Shown here piece after piece: positions 13,615 to 25,744 of a stretch of DNA of 64,000 nucleotides (its first letter is position 1; every line of letters begins with the position of its first letter). The translations under genes were made by a program, and so were the position numbers. The notes beneath the pieces were generated by a model. It made no database searches, was not told the DNA's origin, and saw nothing but the letters and a program-made list of their open reading frames with translations. The stretch lies in contig RQTK01000881.1 in NCBI GenBank assembly GCA_003991915.1, positions 148,399 to 212,398 of the forward strand, given 5' to 3'. This DNA comes from Elysia chlorotica. Its lineage: Eukaryota > Mollusca > Gastropoda > Plakobranchidae.

Positions 13615-13619
13615 TAGTT
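12447..13619. repeat. (TAG)n microsatellite interrupted by a 980-base gap
   Basis: TAG/GTA triplets at 12447-12570 and again at 13573-13619 flank the N run. The same unit on both sides implies that the assembler failed inside one long repeat array. Confidence 0.9.
12593..13572. other. Assembly gap (980 N)
   Basis: A run of N between two arms of the TAG microsatellite. Apparent long ORFs across it are artefacts. Confidence 0.99.
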
Positions 13620-13771
13620 CTCAACTGTATCACATGATCTTAAATTCAGTATCAAGAAGGAGGTAACATAATTTAACATACTCTTTTCATAAAATACGAG
13701 TTATTTCCCCTGTTCATATTGCATTCGTGTCTCTGTGTCCAACTGAACACATCAATTTCTTGAGGGACGAG

Positions 13772-13905
<134 letters not shown>

Positions 13906-14177
13906 CTCCCTCTCTCTCACACATACAAACACATTTTGACTTTGAATGTAGACTTAGATGAAGTCTTTACAATATAAAACAGTACACGTAGCCCCAACAG
14001 AGACCATCAAAATAGCCACACAATCATTTGAACTTACAACAAACATAATATTAAGCTCAAAAGACAAACAGCAGCAAGAACAATAGAAAAAAACCCCCAC
14101 TAAAAACAACAAACATAACAAAAACAAAGAAAACAAAAGCAAGTAAAATCAAACAAACAAAAGCAAAACAACAAGAA

Positions 14178-14245
14178 CAAGAAGAAGAAGAAGAAGAAGA
14201 AGAAGAAGAAGAAGAAGAAGAAGAAGAAGAAGAAGAAGAAGAAGA

Positions 14246-14287
<42 letters not shown>

Positions 14288-14288
14288 G
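14178..14288. repeat. (AAG)n followed by (AAC)n
   Basis: AAG triplets at 14178-14246 change to AAC triplets at 14247-14288. Confidence 0.96.
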
Positions 14289-14698
14289 AGCAACCATTCA
14301 TTCAGTTAGACCTAAGGAGTAAGAATAGTGTTTCAGATCAGTTACACACTTATTACATTAAAAAAGCACATGGAGAATGAACCGTGTCTTTCATATTTTA
14401 GTAATCTAGATCTATATCTGACAGAGTTTTTTTTTGTTGGTGCTTTTGTTATTTGAATATTCACACAATTTAATAGTTTCCAGGCAATGAATTTTAGAAA
14501 CGAAATATTAACGTGAGGCTCAGGTAAATCGATGCGCTTTGCAGCAAATTAACATTACTAATTAGGAATCTGTATTACATTGTACAAGACAATGGACCGA
14601 GGAGCAGTAGGTCTACGTCATAGATATATAAATAGCATGGTCTGCATTTACTCCTGGGAACATCAACAACAACAATACCAACAGAAACGACAACAACG

Positions 14699-14700
14699 AA

Positions 14701-14763
<63 letters not shown>
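14699..14763. repeat. (AAT)n microsatellite
   Basis: Uninterrupted AAT triplets. Confidence 0.96.
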
Positions 14764-15310
14764 TTGTGGACGTATTTCTTTAAGAGCGTGAATAATCAAC
14801 GCATTGTGATTCGGCCCTGGCTCCCGACTTCGCATGAAAATCTATTAATAGACTTGTTTACCTCGCTGCAACAGACAGTATGTTTGATAAACTTAAATAA
14901 TAATTGGGTTAAAATTATTGAATTTTATGACTAAATTCGTGTTTGTAAATAAGAAAATATAAGGATGATATTAAAGAAAACGTTAAGTTATGTTATAGAG
15001 ATTTGAAACCAGAAAAAATTCCACAAAGAAGGCCTTGGCGGATTTATTTTGTTGCTCTTCGTTGGTAATCATGGGTTTTCTATTTTAAAAACAGTCCCTG
15101 ATTGGTTGAGCTTCTGTAAATTTTCGGTCAGCTTTCTAGAAGAGGAAGCCATCTTACTATACCGAGAAGACAATGTAAGGCGAAAGTATCTTTGTGCCCT
15201 GGCGCAGAATAAATTATTAGATTGTTTAGGTTGAAGCTTCTGAAAGTTAGCCTTTTTTATTCATCATCATTGAAAGTTGAAGACGGCCAATTGATTGAGA
15301 TAGACAGCTG

Positions 15311-15399
15311 TATATAAACAATAGAGAAAAGCAGACTTTGTTACGGTTTGACCAAAGATCAAGTCTCTTCAGACATTGACGTCAGTAACAGCAGACGAA
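15311..15399 (+). promoter_or_regulatory. Candidate TATA promoter and 5' non-coding exon of the PNRC-like gene
   Basis: TATATAAA at 15311-15318 is followed about 60 bases later by a perfect cAMP-response palindrome TGACGTCA (15377-15384) and a strong splice donor GAA|GTAAGT at 15400. Upstream, around 15099, tgattggttgag contains an inverted CCAAT box. Together these look like a short first exon (about 15340-15399) spliced to the acceptor at 17851. The pairing with the PNRC-like exon is inference from order, strand and spacing; no transcript evidence is available. Confidence 0.4.
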
Positions 15400-15849
15400 G
15401 TAAGTAAAAGTGAAGTTTACATTCTCTATATCTAGATTAGATGTAGATTCTACTTTCTAGATATAGATTCTAGATCTATTATATGTGCAGAGCTTTCTCC
15501 CTATCGCCCACAATCTTTCTCCTCCTATTTCCGATATATATAAATGTATCCAAAAAGGAAACAAAAGCACAACACTTCTGAGTACATCTACTCAGTTGCT
15601 AAGGACCTGACAGTAGATTCACGTGCGCAAGAAATAGGAATAATATGATAATAAATAGAAGAATACGCACAACTAGCAACTGAGGGACACAATAAATCAA
15701 ACACAACTAGAAATTATAGAGAAAATACATGAAAACGTTTCGCCTTTATTAATGGCTTTGTCAATATTTCCGATATATTACTGAATACTATCATCCCCTG
15801 TACCCTAAGCCTTAGGGTAGCCTACATAACGGGTCCATTATGACCTCTC

Positions 15850-16100
15850 AGACTTTGACTTGACTTGACTTGACTTGTTTCCGCGATATAGACCTTCTGG
15901 TCTGTACGCGGTTCCTAGTTTAATAATGATTTTGGCATGCGTGGCGTATGGCTGAAAAAGTTAGTATGTCACTAATTTTGGCACTGAGGTTCATAGACAC
16001 TGTTTCGATGCTTCCACAAACTGTCTAGCCTACTTTTGAAGGCGTTTACCGACGGTGCTGTCACGACTTCCTCGGTCAGGCTATTCCATTCATCAATTGT

Positions 16101-16105
<5 letters not shown>
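15850..16105 (-). mobile_element. 5'-truncated LINE 3' end with TCAAG tail
   Basis: The minus strand encodes RTIDEWNSLTEEVVTAPSVN then AFKSRLDSLW and a stop, the characteristic ORF2 C-terminus of a CR1/jockey-type LINE. About 150 bases of 3' UTR follow, ending in a (TCAAG)n tail (on the plus strand, tgacttgacttgacttg at about 15858-15878). The 5' truncation point abuts a CT microsatellite at 16106. Such LINEs end in short tandem repeats rather than poly(A). It lies within the putative PNRC intron. Confidence 0.8.
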
Positions 16106-16139
<34 letters not shown>

Positions 16140-16266
16140 CCAACGATTTCTAAATCTAGATTTCTTTTACCTAGTTTTCATCATTTCACTGATGTCGCTT
16201 CCACTCTTTTATATAGCCTATTTATAATCTATCTTATCTCTTTCCCAATAACCGCACCCCCCCTCT

Positions 16267-16319
<53 letters not shown>

Positions 16320-16320
16320 G
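16106..16320. repeat. Two (CT)n microsatellites
   Basis: CT repeats at 16106-16136 and 16270-16318 with about 130 bases between. The first marks the truncation point of the LINE 3' end. Confidence 0.93.
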
Positions 16321-16857
16321 ATCTCTTTCTCTCTCCCCTCACTCTCTCAGGGATGGGAATTTCCCCTGGAATAACAGATATCTCGGAAACCGACCTGAGG
16401 TGTCCTCAGATTCCCTTTTTTATTGAATCCTGAGGAACCACTGAAGGACAAAACAGCAGCTTTGAAGAACTCTATTTACACATAGAACAAGTCAACAAGC
16501 GTACATTAATCAGCACACTAATGAGCTTTATGGAGATAATTGATGTATGATATTTTGATTTCTTTCATTATAATTCCCTATTGGAAAAGAGCTTTAAATT
16601 ACTGCACAGACATGGGAACAAATTGTTCCACGGTTACTGTAATGTAGATTTTTGAATTAGGGTGAATCTGTAGGTATAGTTTCCCACGACTTTCAGAAAA
16701 TGGCAAACTAGTCGAGAAGGCTACTGAAAAATTACATGCCTATTAACTCATTTAGTCTCCTATTCCGGAGATTTTTTACAGTGTTCTATAGACTATGTGC
16801 GTATGAAAATTTATAACTTATCTTGACTTGAGGTGCCTCTAATTATGGGGGGGGGGG

Positions 16858-17098
16858 TTGGCCCTGGGGTAAAACATCGGCTTCCGACGTAAAAGGTCCA
16901 GCTTCCAGCCCTGGTGATTGCGCTTCCTATTGGTTGGGTCTGTGTTAGTTTAATGTAACCGGCTGAGACAGGACTCATGGTATCCCCACCCATTGTGTGT
17001 GGCAGCACATGAAATTGTCAGACGTCAGTCTTAGGGCCCGTCCACAATATAGCCTATAGGCTGATGTTGGACTTTAAACCAACTCAACAACAACTCTC
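16858..17098 (+). mobile_element. tRNA-headed SINE, copy B (most complete)
   Basis: The head ggccctggggtaaaacatcg with B-box-like ggtccagcttccagccc is followed by body blocks ggctgagacaggactc, ggtatccccacccat, ggcagcacatgaaa, ttgtcagacgtcagt and cccgtccacaatat. It then has gctgatgttggacttt and aaaccaactcaacaac. It shares block order with copies A, C and D. It lies in the putative PNRC intron, same strand. Confidence 0.78.
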
Positions 17099-17868
17099 CC
17101 TCTTTACATCTCACTAGTACATAAAATAATTTAATCCTTGCTCTTTTTCTCAAAATAACGGAGGAATCAACAATGAATCAAATCAAGATTTTCCAAGTTA
17201 AAATATTCCCCATTCGCTTGTGTCCCTGATAATCTTGCATCATTTGTCCTTTTTTCTCACCCACTATCTCTATTGTCGCTACTTTTGTTTACTTTTTCTT
17301 TTTCCCTCCTATTATTCAATCTTCTTTTTTTTTCATCTCTTTAAAATTTTTTTAGTGCTTTTGAGCTCTACATTTTTCTTACACTGCTGGTGCCTATGAA
17401 TTCCTCTCACCTCTCTCATTTTCTTCTCCTTTTTAGGCCCTTTTACCTCCTACGAGTTATAAACTCTTTATTCCTTTGCTCTTCTCTCTCTCTCTCTCTC
17501 CTTTTTCTCTACACAACCCCCCCCTCCCCTTAATTGCACAAACAAATCAAAATCCTGATGCTGATTTGTTTTTTTTTTAGCTGGATCACATGCAGTGTTT
17601 TAATTCAACGAGAAATCTTTTATCCGCATCACCATGCTTCTAAATTTTGTTTCTGTTATTTGATATCATTCCTTTCAATGAGAAATCAAAAGATCTGAAA
17701 TTTGTTTTTTGGAAGCCATAGATTATTCTTAAAGTACGGATTTCACCTCCATTGATATATGTAGCCTAAAATTGAAAATGCATTTGCACTTTGATTTTTG
17801 CACCAGAGTATATATATATATTTTTTTTTTTTTTTTGTATTTGTTTTCCAGGCCCACTGAAAAAAAAA

Positions 17869-18405
17869 ATGCCATCTGCAGCAAGACAGAGGCTTCCTTC
17901 TGAGCTGTGGCGATGTGGAAAGAGCATCAATTCATGTTCAGGTCCTGGAAATGCTAATAGCAGCAGTTTTGCTGAAATGCAAGTGAGCCCTGGCCATTAT
18001 GATACCATATCAGATGAAAAGCAGCACTACCACAGCCACAAGAAAGGTTCAGGAAAGTTGCAAAAACGTAACAATCAGGGAAGGAAAAGTCCAAAAACTT
18101 TGGCTCGTAAAATAAGTGGAGCAGGTGCCATAAGTGATCCAGAAATGGATATCTTAGAGAAGAGCTTTGCATCTACAGTGGCCCTGTCTAGTTCAGTGCA
18201 GTCTGACAGTGGCATTGACTACACAGCTAAGTCAGGCTCTGGTGATGTTTATGCTTTGGATAGTTTGTCAGCTCCTGATCCAAGTGAGCTTCCTTTTCCA
18301 CCCCTTGAATGGCTACAGCCGTCAACAGGAAAAACTTCACCAGTGTCTTCAAACTACGGCAGCTTTGATTTGCAAACAATTTTAGCCTGCACAGCAATGG
18401 CGTGA
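17869..18405 (+). CDS. PNRC2: PNRC-family protein (proline-rich nuclear receptor coactivator-like), 178 aa coding exon
   Basis: A 178-codon frame runs from ATG 17869 to TGA 18403-18405. It lies in an exon that starts at 17852 after a strong acceptor (long T run, then tttgttttccag). The C-terminus carries the PNRC signature: APDPSELPFPPLEWL at residues 135-149, then a short spacer and FDLQTILA at 166-173. In vertebrate PNRC2 the order is a proline-rich PP-x-P-x-x-W segment followed by an LKTLL box. A basic stretch (KKGSGKLQKRNNQGRKSPK, 58-76) may be a nuclear localisation signal. The rest is Ser/Gly-rich and probably disordered. Known of the family: PNRC proteins bind nuclear receptors and link UPF1 to DCP1A in mRNA decay. 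Vertebrate PNRC2 is about 139 residues. The frame stays open 5' of the ATG, so a coding upstream exon is not excluded. The symbol is by family; PNRC1 and PNRC2 are not separated here. Confidence 0.72.
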   Translation: MPSAARQRLPSELWRCGKSINSCSGPGNANSSSFAEMQVSPGHYDTISDEKQHYHSHKKGSGKLQKRNNQGRKSPKTLARKISGAGAISDPEMDILEKSFASTVALSSSVQSDSGIDYTAKSGSGDVYALDSLSAPDPSELPFPPLEWLQPSTGKTSPVSSNYGSFDLQTILACTAMA

Positions 18406-20640
18406 ATTGGTGATAAAAGAAAAGGCAAAAAATAACAATTTTACATTTATGGACAACGAACTTTTGAAATGGCTCACGGATTGGCAAGAACAAAGGATAT
18501 TTTCAAATAATTGTCATTGACTAAATTACTTTCCTCTTTTTTTTTCTCTCTCTCTCTTTTTTTTTTTTTTCTTAATGTTTTGGCAACATGTAAACACTTG
18601 TCATTGTATAAGTATATTAAGTCTTAATCTATTCTCCATTTTCTCACCAGTAAAAATGGGTAACTGTTATTCAAAAAACTTAAGACAATTTAAAAGTCTA
18701 TCTTCTATCTTGTTTTTGGAATTTACCAGTGTTTAAAAGAATCCATGCGGGCATCTGAAAAAGCGCTGTCAAGGCTGGAAAGGCCTTGTATGTTTATACA
18801 TATTTTTGATAATAAAAAAGTTTATTATATTTGTAATTAAACTGGTACCTTCTATGTTAAATTAATAGCAAGTAAGCATTCTATTAATTCTAAGTAATTT
18901 TTAACACCATTTATGCATGACATTGTGTACTTTCAAAATTCTTCTTTAACTCCCTGTGGTAATATGATCCTTCCATTCTTTTAAACTTTCTATGACATTT
19001 GATATGTAAGACTGACATGACGAAGACATAAGACTCGTTTGTGTATGACACGGTTAAAACTTTCCTTTTTACACACAGGCTGTAAAAGTTTCCATAATAT
19101 GAAATTAATGTGAATCATTTTTTTTCCCATTTTCCTTTTTTTTAAAGTATTGATGTCTCAAAATGCTTGTTTTCATTGTAACTTTTAATTCTGGAGGGTT
19201 AATTTTTAAGAATTTAAAATCTGAATGACTTATTTTTTCTACTTTTTATTTATGAGTTTTCAAAGAAAACAATAGTCAGTTTCTCATTTTGATTTTTTTT
19301 TTTTTTTAATTAAAAAAAATATTGCCACTTATTTTCTACACCTTCTGATCAGGTTTAATATGACAAAATTTTATGATTTTTATTTCTTAGTTGATTTTCT
19401 TTCAAATGTATTATTTGTGAATAAATGTTGGTGATTGTGCTGATGTGAGAAAAATGTTACTGAGCCAGCTATAAATGAACATTCCAAAAAGTTCATGGTG
19501 CTTAAAAGTTAATGTGAAGTACTGGAAAAAAAATCCCAGTCTTACTTGCACTCAAAACTGTGAATATAAGTTGCAATTCGACTGACTTTAAACATATCAT
19601 AAAATGGGAACAAACAGTTGAATGATGCTGGTACATGAACTGATGCGACTGAAGTATATATCATTTGTATGTGTCTTGGTAGTCATTGTTGAAAAGCAAT
19701 TACTTGCATTTAAATCAAGAGTACTTTGTCATGTGATTGTTTTTTTTACAAAGTATATATGAAATATTTTTACTCGCTCACAATCACATGTAAATATTCC
19801 TTCATTATTCATTGTTGTTTTATCCACTCATCTATGCGGCCAGTTTTTACAATTGTTGAATGTATCCAAAGAGGTGGTTAAGCTTTGCCAATATACCTAT
19901 TCTTACATTTCATGATGCCTTAACTATGGATGTTTGTTAATATTGCTTGACCAGGGGCAAGCTGCATTTTTAGCAAGATGTACAGATATGTTGTAAGCTA
20001 TCGTCACATGTGAAGAAAAATACCCACTGAATATGAACATCAATCTATGATTTCGATGTTACTGTTAGAGTTGAAGGGGAGAGAGGGGGGGGGGGGAACA
20101 AAAATAAAGATTTACTTGTATATTCAATAAGACAAAGATAGTGTTAGGATAAATACTGAATATAACAATTCAAATGGTATTGTTATACTTACAATTATAC
20201 AGTTTATATTTTTTTTTCTATATTTGAAACACTCAAATTTTATCTAAAAAAACAATAGGAAAGGGGGAGGGAAGGGGTGGGGGTGTAGTTAATATCTAAT
20301 TTGATTTTTAAAATGACATTCATGTATTTGTACAATACCATGAACCATTTTTGTAAAGTTTGTAAAATAATTTTCCATATCGGCTTTTTGTATGTTTACA
20401 CAGGTTCAGAGGATGTTGGCATTGCAAATTATTTGAATGTAAGAAAATGCAGTAGGTCTAAATGTCTTATCCATTTGATGGCAAGTCCTCCTCTTTTATT
20501 AAAACTGGAGGCTTGAGAGCAGTGATAAATATGCTGTCTTAAGTCGTATAAGAATTAAGATGTAACTTTGTGGTTTTGTTATAATGGACTTGGACAAGAC
20601 CTGTTTGTAAGCCATTTCAAGTTTTAAAGTCAATTGTAAA
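18406..20640 (+). other. Probable 3' UTR of the PNRC-like gene
   Basis: AT-rich sequence without a supportable ORF follows the stop codon. Poly(A) signals AATAAA occur at 18811-18816 and at 19420-19425. The second is followed by a GT-rich element (tgttggtgattgtgctgatg), the better-formed cleavage site. Longer transcripts to about 20.6 kb remain possible. Confidence 0.45.
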
Positions 20641-22539
20641 AATGTACAGTAAAACTTGTGGCTACTGCTGGGACCACTGATATGACAGTGCTAAAACTGG
20701 CCGTAACAGATTCATCATCACATGCACACATTTGCTTCTTAACTGTTTTTAATTCATTATGTCATAGATCATATTACCACAGGGACCCCCATTTTCCTCT
20801 ATCTTTCTTTTTAACCTTCTCTTTCTGCCTCTTTCTATCTCTATTTCTTTGGGCCCTCTTCAGGGCCCTCCAATGTTCCAAGAGAACTCGCTTCAGGCAA
20901 GTTTTAACCAAACTTGTAGTTAATTAACTCTTCAAGTTCAAGAATCCAAAACATCCAAATGGAACAAACAGACCAGGTTTTGGAAGAACATAATCAACTG
21001 ATGCCACCTCCCTATGGATCAACAAACCACTTTTGGGCCGATGACAGGCTTCTATTCAAAGTTTTGATTGCCAACCTACTCAACTTGGAAATTAGAGGCA
21101 CTTAGACTTAGTGTGGAAATGGATAAAAATGTTATAAGGCGAGCAGTGCAGACATAGCAAGTATACCTATGCAACCCATTTGACACTTGAAAATGGTTTG
21201 ATATTTATTAAGAGAAAATTATTGCCAAGATGTGCTCGACTTCATATTGAGATTACAGATCCTTACATGTACTAAAAATCCATGTCATCTGAAAAATGGT
21301 TGATATTCTTACATCCCTAAGGACTCCATCATAGTTCATACATGTACAAGTTTTTGGACTGCATCGGCACCATGAGCTATGGTCATGAAATTTTTCTACT
21401 AGTCTACTGGATGGAAGTCGGTCAACATACAGTGTGATGTCAAAACTATCCAACTGCTGATGCATGTTTTGTCAAATATCTTACAAGAAATGCTCGTTAG
21501 TGCAGAGGAAAACCTTGTGTGTTGAAACAGGTATGCTGCATATGTGTATTATAGTCGTGTTTTTACATCAGTTTTCATTTAAAAAATATCTAGTAGTTCA
21601 TGCACACAATTTCATAATGAGTTATCCGTTAAAGTAACATAGCAATACATTTGCTTTGATCTTAAATATTAATTTTCTTTATAAAGGACCTGAATTTAAT
21701 CCCACGTTTTTTCAGGTGAATTATCATTTAATGACTGCATTGTGCCAAAAAAAAAAACACATTAACAATTTTACACAGATTCAGACAGACTGAGCGCTAA
21801 AAGGTTTGATACACATAATTGTTATTTCATAATCGTGGGATGATAACATTTTTATGGACAGATATTACATTTTATGATATTTCTATTTGAAGACTATAGA
21901 TGTAAATTGTATCACTATTAGTAATACCGTAACAAATTCCGATAGTTAAAATTTTTCATAAAAAATTTTTTTTACAAGAGGATATATAATGTTATTTTTG
22001 TCTGTTTGGTTCTGTTAAAACCAGTCATGCTCATGTGAAGCCTTCCTCGTTTGATTCTTACAATTCAAAGGGTCACCAACAAGCATTACAAAAGTACCAT
22101 CTATCATGCAGCATCCAATGCTTATTGTTGCCAGGACATTCCTGTTGAAAAGATGGGGTCGGGAAAACGTTGCCATAGGATTCTAGGAAGAAAACAACAG
22201 AAAACTCATCAATTCATTTTTCAAAACTATGTAGCTTTTTCTTTTTTTCCCCTCTTAGTAAAGTTATCAAATTCTCCTCCCAAGCATTCCAAATTACAGT
22301 ACACTCCAGTTAATTTCACATCATTTCAAAATTTTTCATAAATGGATTATGCACATACATGTACTTTAAAACTAAAGTCAGAATTAACCTCTTGCATAGT
22401 TTTGCTTTATTCGACAATTTACTGCTTCATATTTTATTTTGACATGTTCCCATTCCAATATGAATCTATACTATATTTTTTTATCCGATCTTTATAGTCG
22501 TGTAAATATGCCACTTAAAGTACGACAGTTCATCTTCAG

Positions 22540-22845
22540 AAACCTTCACCATCCTCAGCGGAGTGAAACACGGATGTGTCCGAGTTCCGACGCTCTTCGG
22601 TATCTTCTTCTCTCTCCTCCTGCAGTTTTCATTTGGCCAGAGTGAAGATGGCGTTTATATCCACACTCACAGTGATGGGAGCCTCTTCAACCTGGCCCAC
22701 CTGCGTGCTAAGACCAAAGTCCTGCACAGGGAGATACTGTTCACAGACAATGCTGCTATAGCCACACATTCTGAGCCTTCAGCGACTCAGCGATCGCTTT
22801 GCTCATGCATGCAATGAGTTTGGACTGACGATAAACCTTAATGTG
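22540..22845 (+). pseudogene. LINE reverse transcriptase fragment
   Basis: The frame reads SGVKHGCVRVPTLFGIFFSL then GVYIHTHSDGSLFNLAHLRA, KTKVLH and EILFTDNAAIATHSE; after a frameshift it continues as RFAHACNEFGLTINLN. This is the palm region of a non-LTR reverse transcriptase: the GVKQGCVLAPTLF block and the FADD catalytic block. The second Asp of FADD is Asn here (FTDN), and the sequence stops matching after LTINLN. It is a dead fragment. Confidence 0.85.
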
Positions 22846-23827
22846 AGCCATCGGTTTGTTTTATCTTATTTCTTTGCTGTATTTTTTTTCCGCCCTCAAA
22901 TTTTATGTGTTTTACTGAATCTTTCTGTCTTTATACGTTAATCGTATAGATCTTTAATTTACGTTGCTTTGTTTTCATTAGATTCGTCGTGATTGGGTAT
23001 GTGTCAGCCAATCATTTCGCGAGGCGTGCCCAGCAACCCTGAGTCCTTTACCAAGAGCATGTAGACTGGTCAGTTGGTGTCTGAGATGGCCAGTGATCTG
23101 ATGTGCTGGATCTCTGCTCCTATACAAAATCTATTTACTTAAAGTTCCCTGTCTTGAATTTCTAAGTTTGTCGTTTTTTTGTCCAATTTGCTGAGCTCTC
23201 CCTGAAGTAAATTCTTTTACATTTTTTTTTGTGTTTTTATTGTTTTTCTTGATTTAGATTCTCAATAGATCTCAATAATAACTATCATCACCCAACGTAT
23301 GATCTGAGCAGGGTAAAGATATATTAACTGCCAATAACATAGGTAATAATTGAATATTCTGAAGGGATACAGTTAATGCATTATAATGCAGTTAGTAAAC
23401 AAGCTCTGCATTTCAACCATTATACTAAATTCATAGTTATCTCTGGTTTGGTGCTGGTATAATAAGTGTATTGGACCTTCTACATGTATACACATTACTG
23501 TTAGTATACTCTACATTTCAACCAATGTACTAAATTCATACTCATAGTTACCTCTGGTTTAGTGCTATTACGAGTGTGCTGTAATTAACTATTTCCACGT
23601 GTGTATATTTTAGGCGTTCTATGTTTGATTATCTATGCCTTTGATTTTGACTATATTTGCCCACTTGTATCATAATTTTTCTCTATCTCTATCTCCCCCT
23701 CTCTCTTCTTTCCTCTCCGCCTCCTCTCGCGCTCGGTATGAAAATCATGTTTGTGCTAGTGTTATTGTCCACTTGTCTACCTTGGTGCCTTTGAGTCGCA
23801 TGGCTCATGTAACTGTTATCGCTCTTG

Positions 23828-24400
23828 TTCTCCTTGGACCGTTTCTCAGATTCAAGGATGTCTGCAAGAGAGACCTGAGTACCTGAAGCTCAGCAACATC
23901 CATCCCACCGACGAATTACGGCTAAACTTCCCTCGCCTGCCCTTGCCACATCAGACTCTCAGAGACGTCTACGCAGACTCGATCACGTACAAATGCTGGA
24001 TGGCTGAATTCCAAAAGACTTTATGGTGGGCTCGCTACTGGCATCAGAAAAACCGACATACCGTTTCTCAGGTTCAAGGATGTCCGCAAGAGAGGCTAAA
24101 GCTTGGAAACATCCATCCCACCAACACTGAATCTGCGGCTACTGATCGAGACGCCTGGCGGCTCACAGTGAAGAGTGCCATGCAGATGTGTTAAAAAAGA
24201 AGAGAGGAGCAGTGGGAAGCAAAACGACTATGCAGATGCCATAGTGGGGCGTCAGCTGCAGTACCAGAAGAGGCTGATGCCGGATTCCCATGTCGAAACT
24301 GTAACAGGACCTGCCACTCCACTGCAGGCGCTGCCATTCAGCCACAAACTGATCTTACCTAGTACTAGAAGCAAATACTCCATTGTATCCTGAGACAGAC
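23828..24400 (+). pseudogene. LINE 3' coding remnant, partly duplicated
   Basis: Peptides such as PFLRFKDVCKRDLS, RRLDHVQMLDG, IPKDFMVGSLLASEKPTYR, DRDAWRLTVKSAMQ and FPCRNCNRTCHS match the C-terminal end of the same LINE group (GRIPKDLLYGEL ... LRFKDVCKRDL ... DRDAWR ... C-x2-C). Several frameshifts and stops occur. The stretch starting CCGTTTCTCAG is present twice (23839 and 24061), so two truncated copies lie in the same orientation. About 980 bases with no LINE similarity separate this block from the reverse transcriptase fragment. Confidence 0.8.
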
Positions 24401-25374
24401 GGGCGCCAACAACAACAACAATTCATGCATGTATTTAAAAAGTAATTTGAAAATGTTCTACTCCTGTTTCAAAGCCCGGGACGTCCTTTTTCTCCAACAT
24501 ATGGAAACTTAAATGCTGCCTGCAATTGTTTAAAGTGGTGATTTTAACTTAAGTAAAGGTTTTTTTAAATATATTTCAAGACATTTATTCGAAGAAATTA
24601 GTTTCACATGTTTTACAATTAAACATAATGTTAGACTTAGGTTTCAAAATATTTTAGACTTATAATGTTGTGCAAGAGCTGTAAAATAAACTAAATTTAG
24701 TCGTATGAAACACACATGTTTTGTTTTTTTCTTTTCCAACTTTGATTAGGTTATCATCTTTATTAAAAAAAATTCACAGAATTTCTCTCTGATCAATCCT
24801 ATAGCATTTTCCTACCAAAAAGATGATCTAACTTTTCATTTAGTCAAGAGATCGAACGATATAGTTAGAATTTAACCTAATTTGATCTACATGTGCATGG
24901 ACTAAAACATATGTCTCTTATTATTACGGAAATACATCTATAGTTATTCTTTACACTCTGTTTTTCTACTGATGCTCAGAATGGTACTGCTGATATCGAT
25001 CAATTAAAAACAAAACATGTAGGGCCTATATTATCGTTATACCAGAACCTTTTGGATGTAGGCTGCCACACTACCTTATGAAAAGCCTCTTTGTTCTGAG
25101 TCATGTGACCTGCCTCTGTGATTATCATTTCAAGTCGTTCATGAATGTCTGGAATTCATTGTCCAACGCCATCTTGGTTTGCCATCTCATATTCCCTCCA
25201 TGATGCGCTCCATATTCAGCCTTTTAAATGTCATGATGTCAAGATATTTGACTAAAGTAAATAAAATATTATTTAAAAAAAATGATTGCATGCACTTTCA
25301 GTTGAACATAAATTATACTCATGGTGCTATGTGAAACATGAGTTCAAAGATCTCTGCAAGAGAGATATGACTAT

Positions 25375-25645
25375 GAATTGAGTTGTTGCTTCACGTCCAA
25401 CGCCAGCATAACATGCATGATAAATTGTGGACAACGTTTGACGATTTTTATGTGCTGTCACAAAACAAACAAACAAACAATGAGGGCGGACCTGGAACCT
25501 GTCTTAGCCTGTCACAATTACACGGACACGTACCTTAACAGTAGGCAAGAGAGATAGCTTTTGGCATCTTCACACTCACAGAGTCCTGGGAGGGACTTGG
25601 AGATGACCAATAACGGTGTGGGAGCACCCTGCACATTATATAGTA
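25375..25645 (-). mobile_element. tRNA-headed SINE, copy D
   Basis: Minus strand: a B-box-like segment (ggtcatctccaagtccctcc) is followed by aggctaagacaggttcc, tgacagcacataaa, cgtcaaacgttgtccacaat and ctggcgttggacgtgaag, then caacaactcaa. Blocks are in the family order with more divergence than copy B and an insertion of (TTTG)n. Confidence 0.65.
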
Positions 25646-25744
25646 CACATATATGCATAAACATCTCTAAGTAGGGGGAGAGTTGTTGAAGGAAACGGAT
25701 ACCATTAAGGGGAAAGAAAGAAATACCGCAACCTAGTAAAGTAG

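Noticed and set aside
12321..13679. Long open frames across the N gap on both strands
   Set aside because: They consist of TAG triplets and unknown bases; no real coding evidence.
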